In this document: in pieces, positions 1-7,930 of the stretch
Numbering within the stretch: position 1 is the first letter of the stretch
How the letters are laid out: every line of letters begins with the position of its first letter
DNA from: JAJPXC01 sp964628905
GTDB lineage: Bacteria > Bacteroidota > Bacteroidia > Bacteroidales > Muribaculaceae
Length of the DNA stretch: 16,253 bases
Assembly: GCA_964628905.1 (NCBI GenBank)
Contig: CAZVNS010000036.1
Span: 1 to 16,253, forward strand
Direction: 5' to 3'
The notes under the pieces: model-generated
What the model was told of the DNA's origin: nothing
What the model saw: the letters and a program-made list of their open reading frames with translations, nothing else
The model's database searches: none
Program-made: the position numbers and the translations under genes

Positions 1-150
1 TCGTGTGAGTGTCATTTTTGGGTAACCCCGCCACGGAAGTTTGCTACTGCCCCAATATAGTTCCTTGACATCATAACTACTTTCAGCATACGCTGAAACA
101 CACGATAGAATCGAAAAAAGCACGAATAAGATTTTGCATATTTGTTTCAT
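1..150 (-). CDS. Partial exported protein of unknown function (N-terminus only)
   Basis: An ATG at 148-150 opens a minus-strand frame that stays open for 50 codons to the left edge, so only the N-terminus is visible. The first 22 or so residues form a signal peptide: a short basic start (MKQICK), a hydrophobic core (ILFVLFSILSCVS) and an AYA-type signal peptidase I site before ESSYD. The ILSC tetrapeptide could instead be a lipobox, making it a lipoprotein; I cannot decide between the two. The mature part seen (SSYDVKELYWGSSKLPWRGY) does not match a family I recognise. A weak promoter-like CAACTTTG (minus strand, 173-180) lies 23 bases upstream. The protein is exported to the periplasm or envelope; its function cannot be inferred. 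Confidence 0.6.
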   Translation of the reverse strand, partial: MKQICKILFVLFSILSCVSAYAESSYDVKELYWGSSKLPWRGYPKMTLTR

Positions 151-252
151 GACTATTTGATTTTGAGGGTTACAAAGTTGGTAGCGTATGACGATGGTTG
201 GTTATGGAGATATTTTGGAGATTTTTCGTCTGAAAATTTTGTTCGAAAACCA

Positions 253-287
253 AACGAGGGGTGGGCCGCATTGGCTCACCCCTCGTT
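253..287 (-). terminator. Rho-independent terminator after the 309-2000 gene
   Basis: A 15-bp stem (arms 253-267 and 273-287, one G-T wobble) encloses a five-base loop and is followed on the minus strand by a T-rich run (TTTGGTTTT). It begins 21 bases past the stop codon of the minus-strand gene ending at 309 and separates it from the exported protein at the left edge. Confidence 0.85.
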
Positions 288-308
288 GTTGTATCGGGAT
301 GTCGGGGA

Positions 309-2000
309 TTACTTGATAATCTGCTTGGTAACGGTGTTGCCGCGGCGCACGATATAGAGGCCGTTGGCGGGGTTGAGCACGCGGCGGCCCATGAGGTCGT
401 AGTATTCGGCTGGAGCGTCGTCTGAGGCGGCGTCTACGTCGATAGCATCAACCGATGTCATGTCGGTGAGGTTGTATTTCACCAACCACGAGTCGAAGCC
501 GGCAGTGGTTGTGCCTGCGTCAGTTCCCATCACGGTGAGAGTACCGTTGGAGCGGGGAAGGGTAAACAGGGCTGAGGGGCTCTCGAAGTAGCCGCCGTAA
601 GTGATGTTGGCGCTGCTCAGCTCGATAGTGTTCTTCAACTCGCCTGATGTGTTGTCGTAGGTCATCAGATAGTTGCAGGCGGTGAAGCCCGAACCGGCCA
701 TCTGATAGCCATACGTGGTGGTCTCCAGGCCGTCGGATACAGCCACGAAGTCACCAGAAATCACACCGTTAGGGTTCATCACCATGGCGTTTACAGAGCC
801 GGTGGATGCTTCGAGCACCACGTTGTAGCCATGGAGTTGGGCAGTCTTTGAATCGATTGCCACATCTCCGGCTTTCATGCCTCCGTTGAGGGCGCCGGTA
901 GCCACAAGGTAGCCGTTATTGAGGCACAGGCCGCGGTTCTGGAGCACAGCTTTGCCGGCTGTGTTGGCTGTAGTCTCGACTGTGGTCAGCCATGTGACAT
1001 TGAGATCGGTGTCAGCCTTACCAACATAGAGGGTCGCCAATTCGTTGGCGGCTGCTATTTGCTTGCCACCGAGAGTGTAGGCAGCGGTAGCGCCGGTCAC
1101 CATACCGGTGAAGTATAGCTCGCCGTCGGTGTACAGCAGGCCTGTGATCTGGTCGGCAGTAGCATAAGCTGCAGTGGCATCGGGAGTCAGCTGATCCACG
1201 CATTTGCCATCCTTGTCGAGCTTCACGATGTATGAGTCGCTGTATGAACCACTGCCGTCCCAGTTGGCGGGAAGGTTGACAGCGCTGATGGTCTTCGCTC
1301 CACCGGAGAGGGGAGCCACGGTCATCTCAGTGACGTGCGAACCGGCCACGTATACATTGTCCTGATCGTCGACGGCCACTGAAGTCATCGATACAGGCTC
1401 GGTAACGGTGGTGTAGGTGGTTGCGCCATCAATCTGGTGAACCCAAACGATATCACCGTTGCCATCCACCTTGACCACGATCACCACCTTGGCGTTGACA
1501 TCCTCGGGGCAGACATAGGGAGCCTGATACTCAGTGCCGTTAGTGCCCTTGATTTTGAACACGAAGGGTGAAGTAGAGTTCTTCTCATAGTTGCGTGCGC
1601 CGAAAGCCATCACCACGCCGCCATCAGAAGTGGGGGCGATGAAAGTGCCGTTGGAGAGCTGCACGTCGCCGTAGGTGTTATTGATGTTCCACACCAGCTC
1701 GCCGGCGGAGGTGATACGTGCCAAAGTCACTGAATAGGGGCTCTTGACAGTTGCGGCATCGTCGACGGTGAAGTCGGAGGTATTCATGGCGGTGCCACCC
1801 CAAGTGATGGAAGAAGTGGGGTATTGAGCGTCGCACAGCACATAGTAGTCAGTGCTTCCTTTGACAGGAGCGATCTGGTTGATTGAGGCTTGCTTTTCGC
1901 CACCGAACTGCTTGTACCAGTCCATCGTAGCTTCTAAAGCCGACATAGACATCGCTGATGAAGCCATGGCTACGCCCATAATGAGTAAAGATTTCTTCAT
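309..2000 (-). CDS. Secreted T9SS cargo protein, probable beta-propeller-like repeats
   Basis: From the ATG at 2000 the product is 563 residues; an ATG nine bases upstream (2009) is also possible. I prefer 2000 because it gives a standard signal peptide (MKKSLLIMGVAMASSAMSMSA). The body is rich in Gly, Thr, Asn and Val with recurring stretches such as VVVKVDGNGDIVWVHQIDG and SVAVDDQDNVYVAGS. These resemble the blades of SBBP/WD-like beta-propeller surface proteins, but no enzymatic motif is visible. The last 31 residues, starting YYDLMGRRVLNPANGLYIV and ending VTKQIIK, are a typical type A T9SS sorting domain, which directs the protein across the outer membrane to the surface or medium. The same motif ends the CotH protein at 2835. 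An exact TAnnTTTG box (2051-2058) and a downstream terminator (253-287) make this a single-gene transcript. Export is well supported; the function is unknown. Confidence 0.85.
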   Translation of the reverse strand: MKKSLLIMGVAMASSAMSMSALEATMDWYKQFGGEKQASINQIAPVKGSTDYYVLCDAQYPTSSITWGGTAMNTSDFTVDDAATVKSPYSVTLARITSAGELVWNINNTYGDVQLSNGTFIAPTSDGGVVMAFGARNYEKNSTSPFVFKIKGTNGTEYQAPYVCPEDVNAKVVIVVKVDGNGDIVWVHQIDGATTYTTVTEPVSMTSVAVDDQDNVYVAGSHVTEMTVAPLSGGAKTISAVNLPANWDGSGSYSDSYIVKLDKDGKCVDQLTPDATAAYATADQITGLLYTDGELYFTGMVTGATAAYTLGGKQIAAANELATLYVGKADTDLNVTWLTTVETTANTAGKAVLQNRGLCLNNGYLVATGALNGGMKAGDVAIDSKTAQLHGYNVVLEASTGSVNAMVMNPNGVISGDFVAVSDGLETTTYGYQMAGSGFTACNYLMTYDNTSGELKNTIELSSANITYGGYFESPSALFTLPRSNGTLTVMGTDAGTTTAGFDSWLVKYNLTDMTSVDAIDVDAASDDAPAEYYDLMGRRVLNPANGLYIVRRGNTVTKQIIK

Positions 2001-2050
2001 AAATATCATGTTTAAAACGTTAGAATTATGTTTGCACTATTTTTCAGCGA

Positions 2051-2058
2051 CAAAAATA
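2051..2058 (-). promoter_or_regulatory. Bacteroidetes -7 promoter box (TATTTTTG) for the 309-2000 gene
   Basis: On the minus strand TATTTTTG matches the Bacteroidetes TAnnTTTG consensus exactly. Transcription would start near 2044, leaving a leader of about 40 bases. No good -33 element sits 19-21 bases upstream; a TTTTG is 27 bases away. Confidence 0.55.
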
Positions 2059-2250
2059 CAACAATTTAACATATTATATAATACTCAAAAGTAGGTATTT
2101 TGATTTATTCCGATAAAATCATTGAAATCTTAGATTAAGAGCCTGTCATTCGGTTTATTAATATTATTTATCATGCTCAAAAATGCCATCTCACAAATTT
2201 ACTTTACCTCTGCCGAAAATTTTTTCTAATTAATCAATATTTCAACTCTG

Positions 2251-2773
2251 ATGAAAAAGTATTTCAGCATTTTCGCAGCTGCCCTTATCGCAGTGCCCGC
2301 ACTCTGCCTCACCGCTTGCAGCGATGACAACGACAATCCCGATGATCCCAACAATGGTGGTGGCACCAACACCGGCGCTGCCGCAGTTGACCCCTCACAA
2401 GTATTCACCAACGGCATCCCCTCGCAGGTAGGCGACAACACAATCACCACCGACGACCAAGGCCGCATGACCAAAATCACCGACAACTATCAAACCGTAA
2501 CCTTTGAATACAATATCAAAGACGCCTCAAGAGCTGGTGGTATTCCCACTGACTACGACGTCAAGATGACTGTCAGCTAGTCAGGTGACACCGACGACCA
2601 GCAGGTATTCTTCTGCACTCTCAACAACAATGGCTTCATCGAATACGCTTACGAGGTTGACCTTGACAACGGCCAGTACGACCTGCCCACTGCCGATGAG
2701 TGGTGGTTCAAATACAACGCCGACGGTCAGCACCCAGCAAGGCCACACTGAAGAAACCACATTCCGTTGGTAA
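2251..2773 (+). pseudogene. Broken lipoprotein gene (DUF4595-like), amber stop plus apparent frameshift
   Basis: An ATG at 2251 starts a clear lipoprotein signal (MKKYFSIFAAALIAVPALCLTACSDDND, lipobox LTAC) followed by a flexible Asp/Asn/Gly linker. The segment GRMTKITDNYQTVTFEYN resembles the tyrosine-rich beta-strand repeats of Bacteroidetes DUF4595 outer-surface lipoproteins. TAG at 2578-2580 ends the frame after 109 residues, but the same frame continues with coding character (DDQQVFFCTLNNNGFIEYAY, then DEWWFKYNADGQ) to TGA at 2749-2751. After DGQ the reading sense seems to move to another frame (SKATLKKP), so a frameshift near 2731-2736 is also likely; stops lie at 2771-2773 and beyond. 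The upstream region has only a weak -7 match (TACCTCTG, 2205-2212). I read it as a decayed gene. Alternatives are sequencing errors, or a truncated but expressed 109-residue lipoprotein. Confidence 0.65.
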
Positions 2774-2787
2774 TCCATCAGCCCCAT

Positions 2788-2824
2788 AAAAAAGCCCCGA
2801 CAGGTGTCCTGTCGGGGCTTTTTT
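2788..2824. terminator. Bidirectional rho-independent terminator
   Basis: A perfect 17-bp stem (arms 2788-2804 and 2808-2824, loop TGT) has a GC core GCCCCGACAGG and runs of six As and six Ts at its base. It therefore ends transcription from both sides: the plus-strand lipoprotein remnant and the minus-strand CotH gene that stops at 2835. Confidence 0.95.
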
Positions 2825-2834
2825 TATGTTGAGG

Positions 2835-4769
2835 TCAAAATACTACCTTGGCGGTGGTGGTACCTTGCTGGCGTATCAGCAGCTGACCGCGGGTGGGATT
2901 GGCTACACGGCGGCCCATCAGGTCGAAGTAGACGGCGGGAACATACTCAGCGGCATCAACGGCTACATCCTCAACGCCGGTGGCGGCATATTCGGGGAGA
3001 GCGGCCGCAGGGGTGCTGTCGCGCTCAGGCTCAGGAGTCATCACGCTATAGTCGCCCCACTGCTGGCGCAGCCAGTTGGTCTTGTCGTTGAGGTGGCTTA
3101 CGGCGGCGTTAAGGCGCGAGTCCATGTCACGGTTGTCGGCAGGATATGAGCCTCCGCTGGGGCAGGGGGAGTCCTTCCAGCGTGCGTAGTCGGCCTGCAC
3201 AGCGGGCTTGATGCGCTCTACAAACTCGGTCATATCATCGACGATGCCGTCATAGCAGTTGCTCATAAACCAGCACCATGTCTCAGTGAGTTTGGCGTTG
3301 AAGCGTGCGTTCTCGCGCAAAGAGGGTATCCATGTGTTGCCGAAGGGATCGCAGTCGTAGAAATACGAGTGTGTGTCGCCGTTGAAGGCGTTGCCGCAAT
3401 CCCAGATTGGGGAGAAGTGCCACTTCTGACCGTCGCCGAAGTCGCGGTACATATAGGTCGAACCGTGGTATGCCTCGACATCCGACACTATCTCGCGGGC
3501 TATATAGTAGCGCACGGCGTCGTCGAGGTCGATGTAGCTCCAGGTGGCGTCGCTGTTGGAGCCGATCAGGTCGTTCATCGCGGTAAACTGCTCGGTGATA
3601 AATCGCTGTTGCAGTTCGGAGTATTCCTCGGGAGTGTCCCATGTGATGCGAAGCACGTCGAGGTTATGGCCATAGGCGCAACTCTTCTCGGAGAGGCGTA
3701 TCTGGTTGTCCTCATCGTAGTTGTCAAGCTCCACGAGGTAGCCGCCTGATATGAGCTGGCCATCGGATACGTTGTCGTCGAGCTCGGTGATGTTGATGCG
3801 GCCATCACCCACGCGGATCGACTCGGTGAGGAAGTAAAGGCCGCGGTAGTTACCGTTGATCACCACCTCGACAGGCTGCATGCCGCACACGAAGGGGAGG
3901 CCGATACGCTCGCCAAGGTTGAAGCCGGTGAAGTTGCGCAGGAAGCCGTAGTTGTCGTCGGCATGTGCCAACAAGGCGTAATGCTTGCTCTTGTCAGGGG
4001 TGAGGCCAAGCAGGTTCTGCTTCTTGCCGAGCTTAAGCTTGAAGGGCTTCTTGGCGAAACCGGTGCGTGTCCAGTTGCCGCGGGCCTTAATCTGTGTGGG
4101 GAGGGGCTCCTCGGCAGAACCAACCGACTTTGCGCCCAACTCCTCAAGCCATTTGCAGCCGTTGACGTCGAGCCAATACTCAGCCTCAAAGTAGTTTTTG
4201 TGGCCGAGGTTGATGTCTATTACCTCGTTTTCGAGCATCTTGTTGCCATTGTCGTCGAGCAGGAAGTCGCCATTGTCGTCAACCTTGTAGGCGTTGATGT
4301 AAATCACGGGGAGCGTGCCTGACAGGTCCTCACCGGGTTCGGGGCCATTATCGTCAGCCCACTCACCGTTGATGCCGAACTGCACGCGGGTGTCGGCCAT
4401 CGGGGCCTCCTTTGAGGCCAGAGTGAAGCGTATCGACACATTCGACAGGCTCGATGCTCTGAGGTTGGCACCGTCGTTGACGAGCGTGAGGTTGACGGGT
4501 TTTGTGATCGTGGCGTCACCACCAAGGTTGTAGTGCCACAGGTCGCTGCCGATCTTAAACTGACCGTTGAGCGAGCTGAGGGTTATTGAGTATTCATCGC
4601 CCGAGCGGGTGAACTTATGGTCGTCGCGCGGACCCCAGCCGGTGTCCTCACCTAAGATGTAAAGCACGGGGTAGCCCTCTGAGTCCATAGCGTCGTCAAG
4701 GGCTTTCATCGTTGGAGCGGTGGCCAGTATGCCCAGCACGAGCATCATCAGCCGGAATTTGTGTTTCAT
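2835..4769 (-). CDS. Secreted CotH-family kinase-like protein with T9SS sorting domain
   Basis: The frame is open back to a TTG at 4793, but the ATG at 4769 gives a proper signal peptide (MKHKFRLMMLVLGILATAPTMKA) and a 38-base leader from the promoter at 4814-4844. The product is 644 residues. Residues about 33-122 (YPVLYILGEDTGWG, YSITLSSLNGQFKIG) resemble the carbohydrate-binding modules of SusE/SusF proteins. Residues about 226-510 are a CotH domain (PF08757): QIKARGNW, then HADDNYGFLRN (269-279), VINGNYRGLYFLTESI (303-318) and the metal/ATP-site region around PIWDCGNAF (Asp457). CotH proteins are atypical protein kinases in spore coats; their role in Bacteroidetes secreted proteins is largely unknown. 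Residues 613-644 (VYFDLMGRRVANP onward) are a T9SS sorting domain, so the protein acts at the cell surface or outside. Kinase activity and glycan binding are inference. Confidence 0.92.
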   Translation of the reverse strand: MKHKFRLMMLVLGILATAPTMKALDDAMDSEGYPVLYILGEDTGWGPRDDHKFTRSGDEYSITLSSLNGQFKIGSDLWHYNLGGDATITKPVNLTLVNDGANLRASSLSNVSIRFTLASKEAPMADTRVQFGINGEWADDNGPEPGEDLSGTLPVIYINAYKVDDNGDFLLDDNGNKMLENEVIDINLGHKNYFEAEYWLDVNGCKWLEELGAKSVGSAEEPLPTQIKARGNWTRTGFAKKPFKLKLGKKQNLLGLTPDKSKHYALLAHADDNYGFLRNFTGFNLGERIGLPFVCGMQPVEVVINGNYRGLYFLTESIRVGDGRINITELDDNVSDGQLISGGYLVELDNYDEDNQIRLSEKSCAYGHNLDVLRITWDTPEEYSELQQRFITEQFTAMNDLIGSNSDATWSYIDLDDAVRYYIAREIVSDVEAYHGSTYMYRDFGDGQKWHFSPIWDCGNAFNGDTHSYFYDCDPFGNTWIPSLRENARFNAKLTETWCWFMSNCYDGIVDDMTEFVERIKPAVQADYARWKDSPCPSGGSYPADNRDMDSRLNAAVSHLNDKTNWLRQQWGDYSVMTPEPERDSTPAAALPEYAATGVEDVAVDAAEYVPAVYFDLMGRRVANPTRGQLLIRQQGTTTAKVVF

Positions 4770-4813
4770 GGAAGAAAACGATTGGTTAATCAATTACACT
4801 TGGAATCTGTCCA

Positions 4814-4844
4814 CAAAGTTACACATTTCCCATCAATTACACAA
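4814..4844 (-). promoter_or_regulatory. Promoter of the CotH-family gene (TTG, 20 bases, TAACTTTG)
   Basis: On the minus strand the -7 box TAACTTTG (4814-4821) is an exact TAnnTTTG match and a TTG (4842-4844) sits exactly 20 bases upstream. Transcription would begin near 4807. This decides the start of the CotH gene: the TTG at 4793 would leave only about 14 bases of leader, whereas the ATG at 4769 leaves 38. Confidence 0.65.
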
Positions 4845-4857
4845 CCCCACATTCCGA

Positions 4858-4941
4858 CATAAAGACAAAAAGACATAAAGGCGGTTTGAACATAAAGACA
4901 AAAAGATGATTTTATGTCTTTCTGTCCAATTATGTCTTTGT
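4858..4941. repeat. Cluster of short direct and inverted repeats (CATAAAGACA words)
   Basis: CATAAAGACAAAAAGA occurs twice in direct orientation (4858-4873 and 4891-4906), and AAAGACATAAA also lies at 4869-4879. The inverse, TTATGTCTTT, appears at 4912-4921 and TATGTCTTTG at 4931-4940. On the minus strand this forms an AT-rich hairpin between AAAGACA and TGTCTTT with AAAA/TTTT inside. It lies just past the lptD stop, so it may act as its terminator. Confidence 0.6.
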
Positions 4942-4953
4942 GTCGGGGGTGGG

Positions 4954-7704
4954 TTAGTACCAGGTGACGCCGTTGGAGCGCGAGGAGCGCTTGTCGTATT
5001 TGAGGTCGGAAAGGAGCGACGACTTCACGGAGATGTGGAAGTTGTAGCTCTTGTATGGGCCGACGGGCACGAAGCTGGCGCGCATGGTGAAACAGTGCAG
5101 GTCGCGCGACACGTTGCAGTTCATGTAAGCAATCTTGTGGGTGTCGAAATTGTAGGAAGCGGAAAATCCGAAATTCCAGTTGGCCGTGGGGCGTATGTTG
5201 CCCGACAGGCTCAAGTTCTGGGTCCAGCGTCCGTTGTACTCCATCTTCTGCTTGTTGAATGTGCCGTAGGAGTAGTTGACTGAGTAGTTTACCGACAAGT
5301 TCCACGGCACCTTCCAGCGCATATACCCTTCGGAGTCGAGGTCGAGGTCTGAGCCGTGCGAGCTGCCACCTTCGTCTTGCTCCGAGTCGGTGAACTCATC
5401 GTCGGTCGATGTATAATTGTTGCCGGTATCGGATCGGGAGTCATCCTTGCGGTCCTTATCCTTCTTGCGGCGGAATGTGTCGTTGTTGAATGTGTAGGAG
5501 AACGATGTGCCGGTGCTTGAGAGCTTGCCCAAGCCCTTGCCGGCCTGCAGGCGGGTGCGGTTGAGTCGCACGGGGTTGCCGGCTTCGTTGAGACCGTAGG
5601 TGTAGACATCCCACACGGCTGAGAGGTTGAGGTTGAAGCCTTTGACCAGGCGCAGCATCACCGAGGTGTTGATGTTGGACCACCGCAGAGAGTCGGCGGC
5701 GAAGTTGTAGCTCTGGCTCACGGTGAAGTTCTCGATGAGCGATATCTTCTTCTCGCCGGTGGAGTCGTTTTCGCTCTTGACCTTCATCTCAAGGTTGTTG
5801 GCAAGAGCCACCGACACCATGCCCGTCTTTCCCTGGCCGGGGACCCCAAACAGCGAGTTGGGGAACATCGAGTAGCGTTGTTGCTGTATGTTGCCGTTGG
5901 CATCGGGATAGTCATAAGTGCCATAGTATCCGAAGAATGACGAGCCGAAGTCAGGGGCGCCGGAGAACGATATCGTGGGGGTGAACACGTGGCGTATCAT
6001 CTTCACCTTGTCGCCTAAGAATGGAAGTGGCTGGAAGAAGCCGTAGATTTTGGTGTCGAACGAGATGGCGGCGTTGAAGTCCCACACGTTGTAGAAGTTG
6101 TAGGTGGTGTCGCACACCTCGGCGGCGGCGTTGGGATCCCACTGACGGCGCACCTTGTTGGTGTACATGCGGTCGGTGAGATTGATCGACGGGGTGAGGT
6201 TGATGTATTTGAATATGTTGAACGTGGCGGAGATGGGAACCGTGTGCTTCATGCCATTGCGCCAGTCCTTGATAAGGCTCTTCTTGAAGAACTCATTCTG
6301 CTTGGCCGTCAGCGAATTCTGAAACTGTCCAGAGTATGATAGCTTGATCTTCTCATACCACCGCTCGGCACCTACGGGGCGTTTGCGCTTGAACGGTGCG
6401 TGCTGGCTCATGGTCAGGGTGAAGTTGGGGAACGACACGGTCAGCGTGGAGTCCTGGGTGCGTTGCGACACGTTCATCGTGGTCGACAGCGACCATTTGC
6501 TCTGGGGTATACGGTAAGTGAGGTTAACGGTCGAGCTCTTGGTATTCTCCGTGAAAGCTGATGAGTAGTAAGAGTTTACATCGTTGCGTGTATAGCCCGA
6601 GGTGGTGAAGTTGACCGACGCTGAGAGGTTCATGTTGGGGTTGGCCTTGGAGTCCTGCGAGTGGCTCCATAATACCTGAAAGTTGGTCTGCTTAGAGTAG
6701 TCGGGCAGTCCCTTGTCGCCATAAATCGACTTGAGGTAGTTGACCGAGAAGTTGCCATTATATTTATAGCGCTTGATGTAGGTGGATTGTGCCGAGAGTC
6801 CCCACGAGCCGCGGGTATATATCTCGCCGGTTAGAGCCAGGTCGATGTTGTCGTTGATAGCGAAGTAGTAACCGCCGTCACTCAGGTAAAATCCTCGCTG
6901 ATAGTCATCGCCAAAGGTAGGCACGATCACTCCCGAAGCATATTTGTCACTGAACGGGAAGTAGCCGAAGGGTATAGCCAGGGGTAGCGGCAGTCCGGCG
7001 AGCACCATGTAGGCCGGACCGGTGACGATATTCTTCTTGGGTATCACCTTAGCCTTGGTGAGCTGGAGGTAGAAGTGGGGGCACTCATGGTCGTCGCACG
7101 TAGTGTAGCGACCATTCTGGATGTAGTAGACATCATCTTCGGTCTTTTTTGTCTGGCCTCCTGTGAGATACCCCTCACCCTGCTGGGTAATGACATCGGT
7201 GATGTAGCCGCGTTTCGTCTTGAAGTTATAGCGCATAGTCGAAGACTCGTAAGTGGCACCACCCTCCTCAAACACCGGCGAACCTATCACCTCCCCTGTC
7301 GTGTCAGGCACTCCCACGGCATAGACCATCGAGTTTTTGAGATTGAGGTCGATCTGTGCGGCATCGAGCTTCATATCGCCGTAAGTCACTTTACCGTCGC
7401 CATACATATAAGCCTGATTCTGACCCACAAGGATCATCGAGTCTGTGGCCGAGAACTGTACCTGAGCATCGAGGTCCACCTTCTGCCGGCGTATACGGCT
7501 TGGGCGGCGGATGCTGTCAATCACCGTATCTGCGGACGCACCGGGGTACGCCCCAACGCCCGGAAGCGTCAGTGTGCTATCCACAGTGTCAGCCGATTGC
7601 GCAAGGAGTACCGACCCATCATCCTTGCCTCGGGCGCTTAGCAGCGAAGCGGGCAAAGTGATGAGCAGCAATGCGATTAAGATATACAGCGGTGATCGGG
7701 TCAC
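4954..7704 (-). CDS. lptD: LPS-assembly outer-membrane protein LptD
   Basis: A 916-residue protein starting at GTG (7704); no in-frame ATG lies between it and the promoter. LptD is the outer-membrane beta-barrel of the Lpt machine and places LPS in the outer leaflet. A signal peptide covers residues 1-24. An OstA/LptA-like periplasmic jelly-roll follows (about 75-215): DSMILVGQNQAYMYGDGKVT, then RYTTCDDHECPHFY (199-212), a Cys pair characteristic of Bacteroidetes LptD. Next comes the barrel entry, GPAYMVLAGLPLPLAIPFGY and FPFSDKYASGVIVPTFGDD, and then many alternating Tyr/Asn/Ser barrel strands to the C-terminus (GVTWY). Compared with about 784 residues in E. coli this is the longer Bacteroidetes form. 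An unusual Asp/Ser/Lys-rich insert (RRKKDKDRKDD to GSDLDLDSEG) lies in a late barrel loop (encoded about 5335-5475). LptE is not adjacent. The gene has its own -7 box at 7728-7735. Confidence 0.95.
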   Translation of the reverse strand: MTRSPLYILIALLLITLPASLLSARGKDDGSVLLAQSADTVDSTLTLPGVGAYPGASADTVIDSIRRPSRIRRQKVDLDAQVQFSATDSMILVGQNQAYMYGDGKVTYGDMKLDAAQIDLNLKNSMVYAVGVPDTTGEVIGSPVFEEGGATYESSTMRYNFKTKRGYITDVITQQGEGYLTGGQTKKTEDDVYYIQNGRYTTCDDHECPHFYLQLTKAKVIPKKNIVTGPAYMVLAGLPLPLAIPFGYFPFSDKYASGVIVPTFGDDYQRGFYLSDGGYYFAINDNIDLALTGEIYTRGSWGLSAQSTYIKRYKYNGNFSVNYLKSIYGDKGLPDYSKQTNFQVLWSHSQDSKANPNMNLSASVNFTTSGYTRNDVNSYYSSAFTENTKSSTVNLTYRIPQSKWSLSTTMNVSQRTQDSTLTVSFPNFTLTMSQHAPFKRKRPVGAERWYEKIKLSYSGQFQNSLTAKQNEFFKKSLIKDWRNGMKHTVPISATFNIFKYINLTPSINLTDRMYTNKVRRQWDPNAAAEVCDTTYNFYNVWDFNAAISFDTKIYGFFQPLPFLGDKVKMIRHVFTPTISFSGAPDFGSSFFGYYGTYDYPDANGNIQQQRYSMFPNSLFGVPGQGKTGMVSVALANNLEMKVKSENDSTGEKKISLIENFTVSQSYNFAADSLRWSNINTSVMLRLVKGFNLNLSAVWDVYTYGLNEAGNPVRLNRTRLQAGKGLGKLSSTGTSFSYTFNNDTFRRKKDKDRKDDSRSDTGNNYTSTDDEFTDSEQDEGGSSHGSDLDLDSEGYMRWKVPWNLSVNYSVNYSYGTFNKQKMEYNGRWTQNLSLSGNIRPTANWNFGFSASYNFDTHKIAYMNCNVSRDLHCFTMRASFVPVGPYKSYNFHISVKSSLLSDLKYDKRSSRSNGVTWY

Positions 7705-7727
7705 TGTGGTAATGGTCGATTATCGTG

Positions 7728-7735
7728 CAAAGATA
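7728..7735 (-). promoter_or_regulatory. -7 promoter box (TATCTTTG) upstream of lptD
   Basis: TATCTTTG on the minus strand matches TAnnTTTG exactly. The start of transcription would be near 7721, giving a short leader of about 17 bases before the GTG start at 7704. No convincing TTTG lies 19-21 bases further upstream, so the promoter may need an activator or be weak. Confidence 0.5.
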
Positions 7736-7930
7736 CAACTAACCGTGGAGTTGACCATCATTTTCACGCGAATTAACCAAAAAGATATCGATATGACAAT
7801 AATATGTGAGTGAGTGAATGATGCTTCAATCACGTTCTTCCTTAAAAAAAGAATGGTAGTTAAGAGATCAATTTATGCCATTATTCATCAATCTTATTGA
7901 GTTCCTCACCCACAACATAAACCAAACATT

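Noticed and set aside
4770..4793. TTG at 4793 as the start of the CotH-family gene
   Set aside because: The ATG at 4769 gives a standard signal peptide and a sensible leader from the promoter at 4814-4844.
7075..7661. Long plus-strand open frames opposite lptD, CotH, DUF349 and the transferase (for example 7075-7641 and 3369-3749)
   Set aside because: They lie antisense to well-supported genes, have no domain, signal or promoter, and reflect the GC-rich third positions of the real genes.
7705..7930. Possible small gene or RNA between lptD and the small Cys/His protein
   Set aside because: Only the lptD -7 box and a TGAG/GTGA-rich patch are visible; no credible ORF, hairpin or promoter pair.
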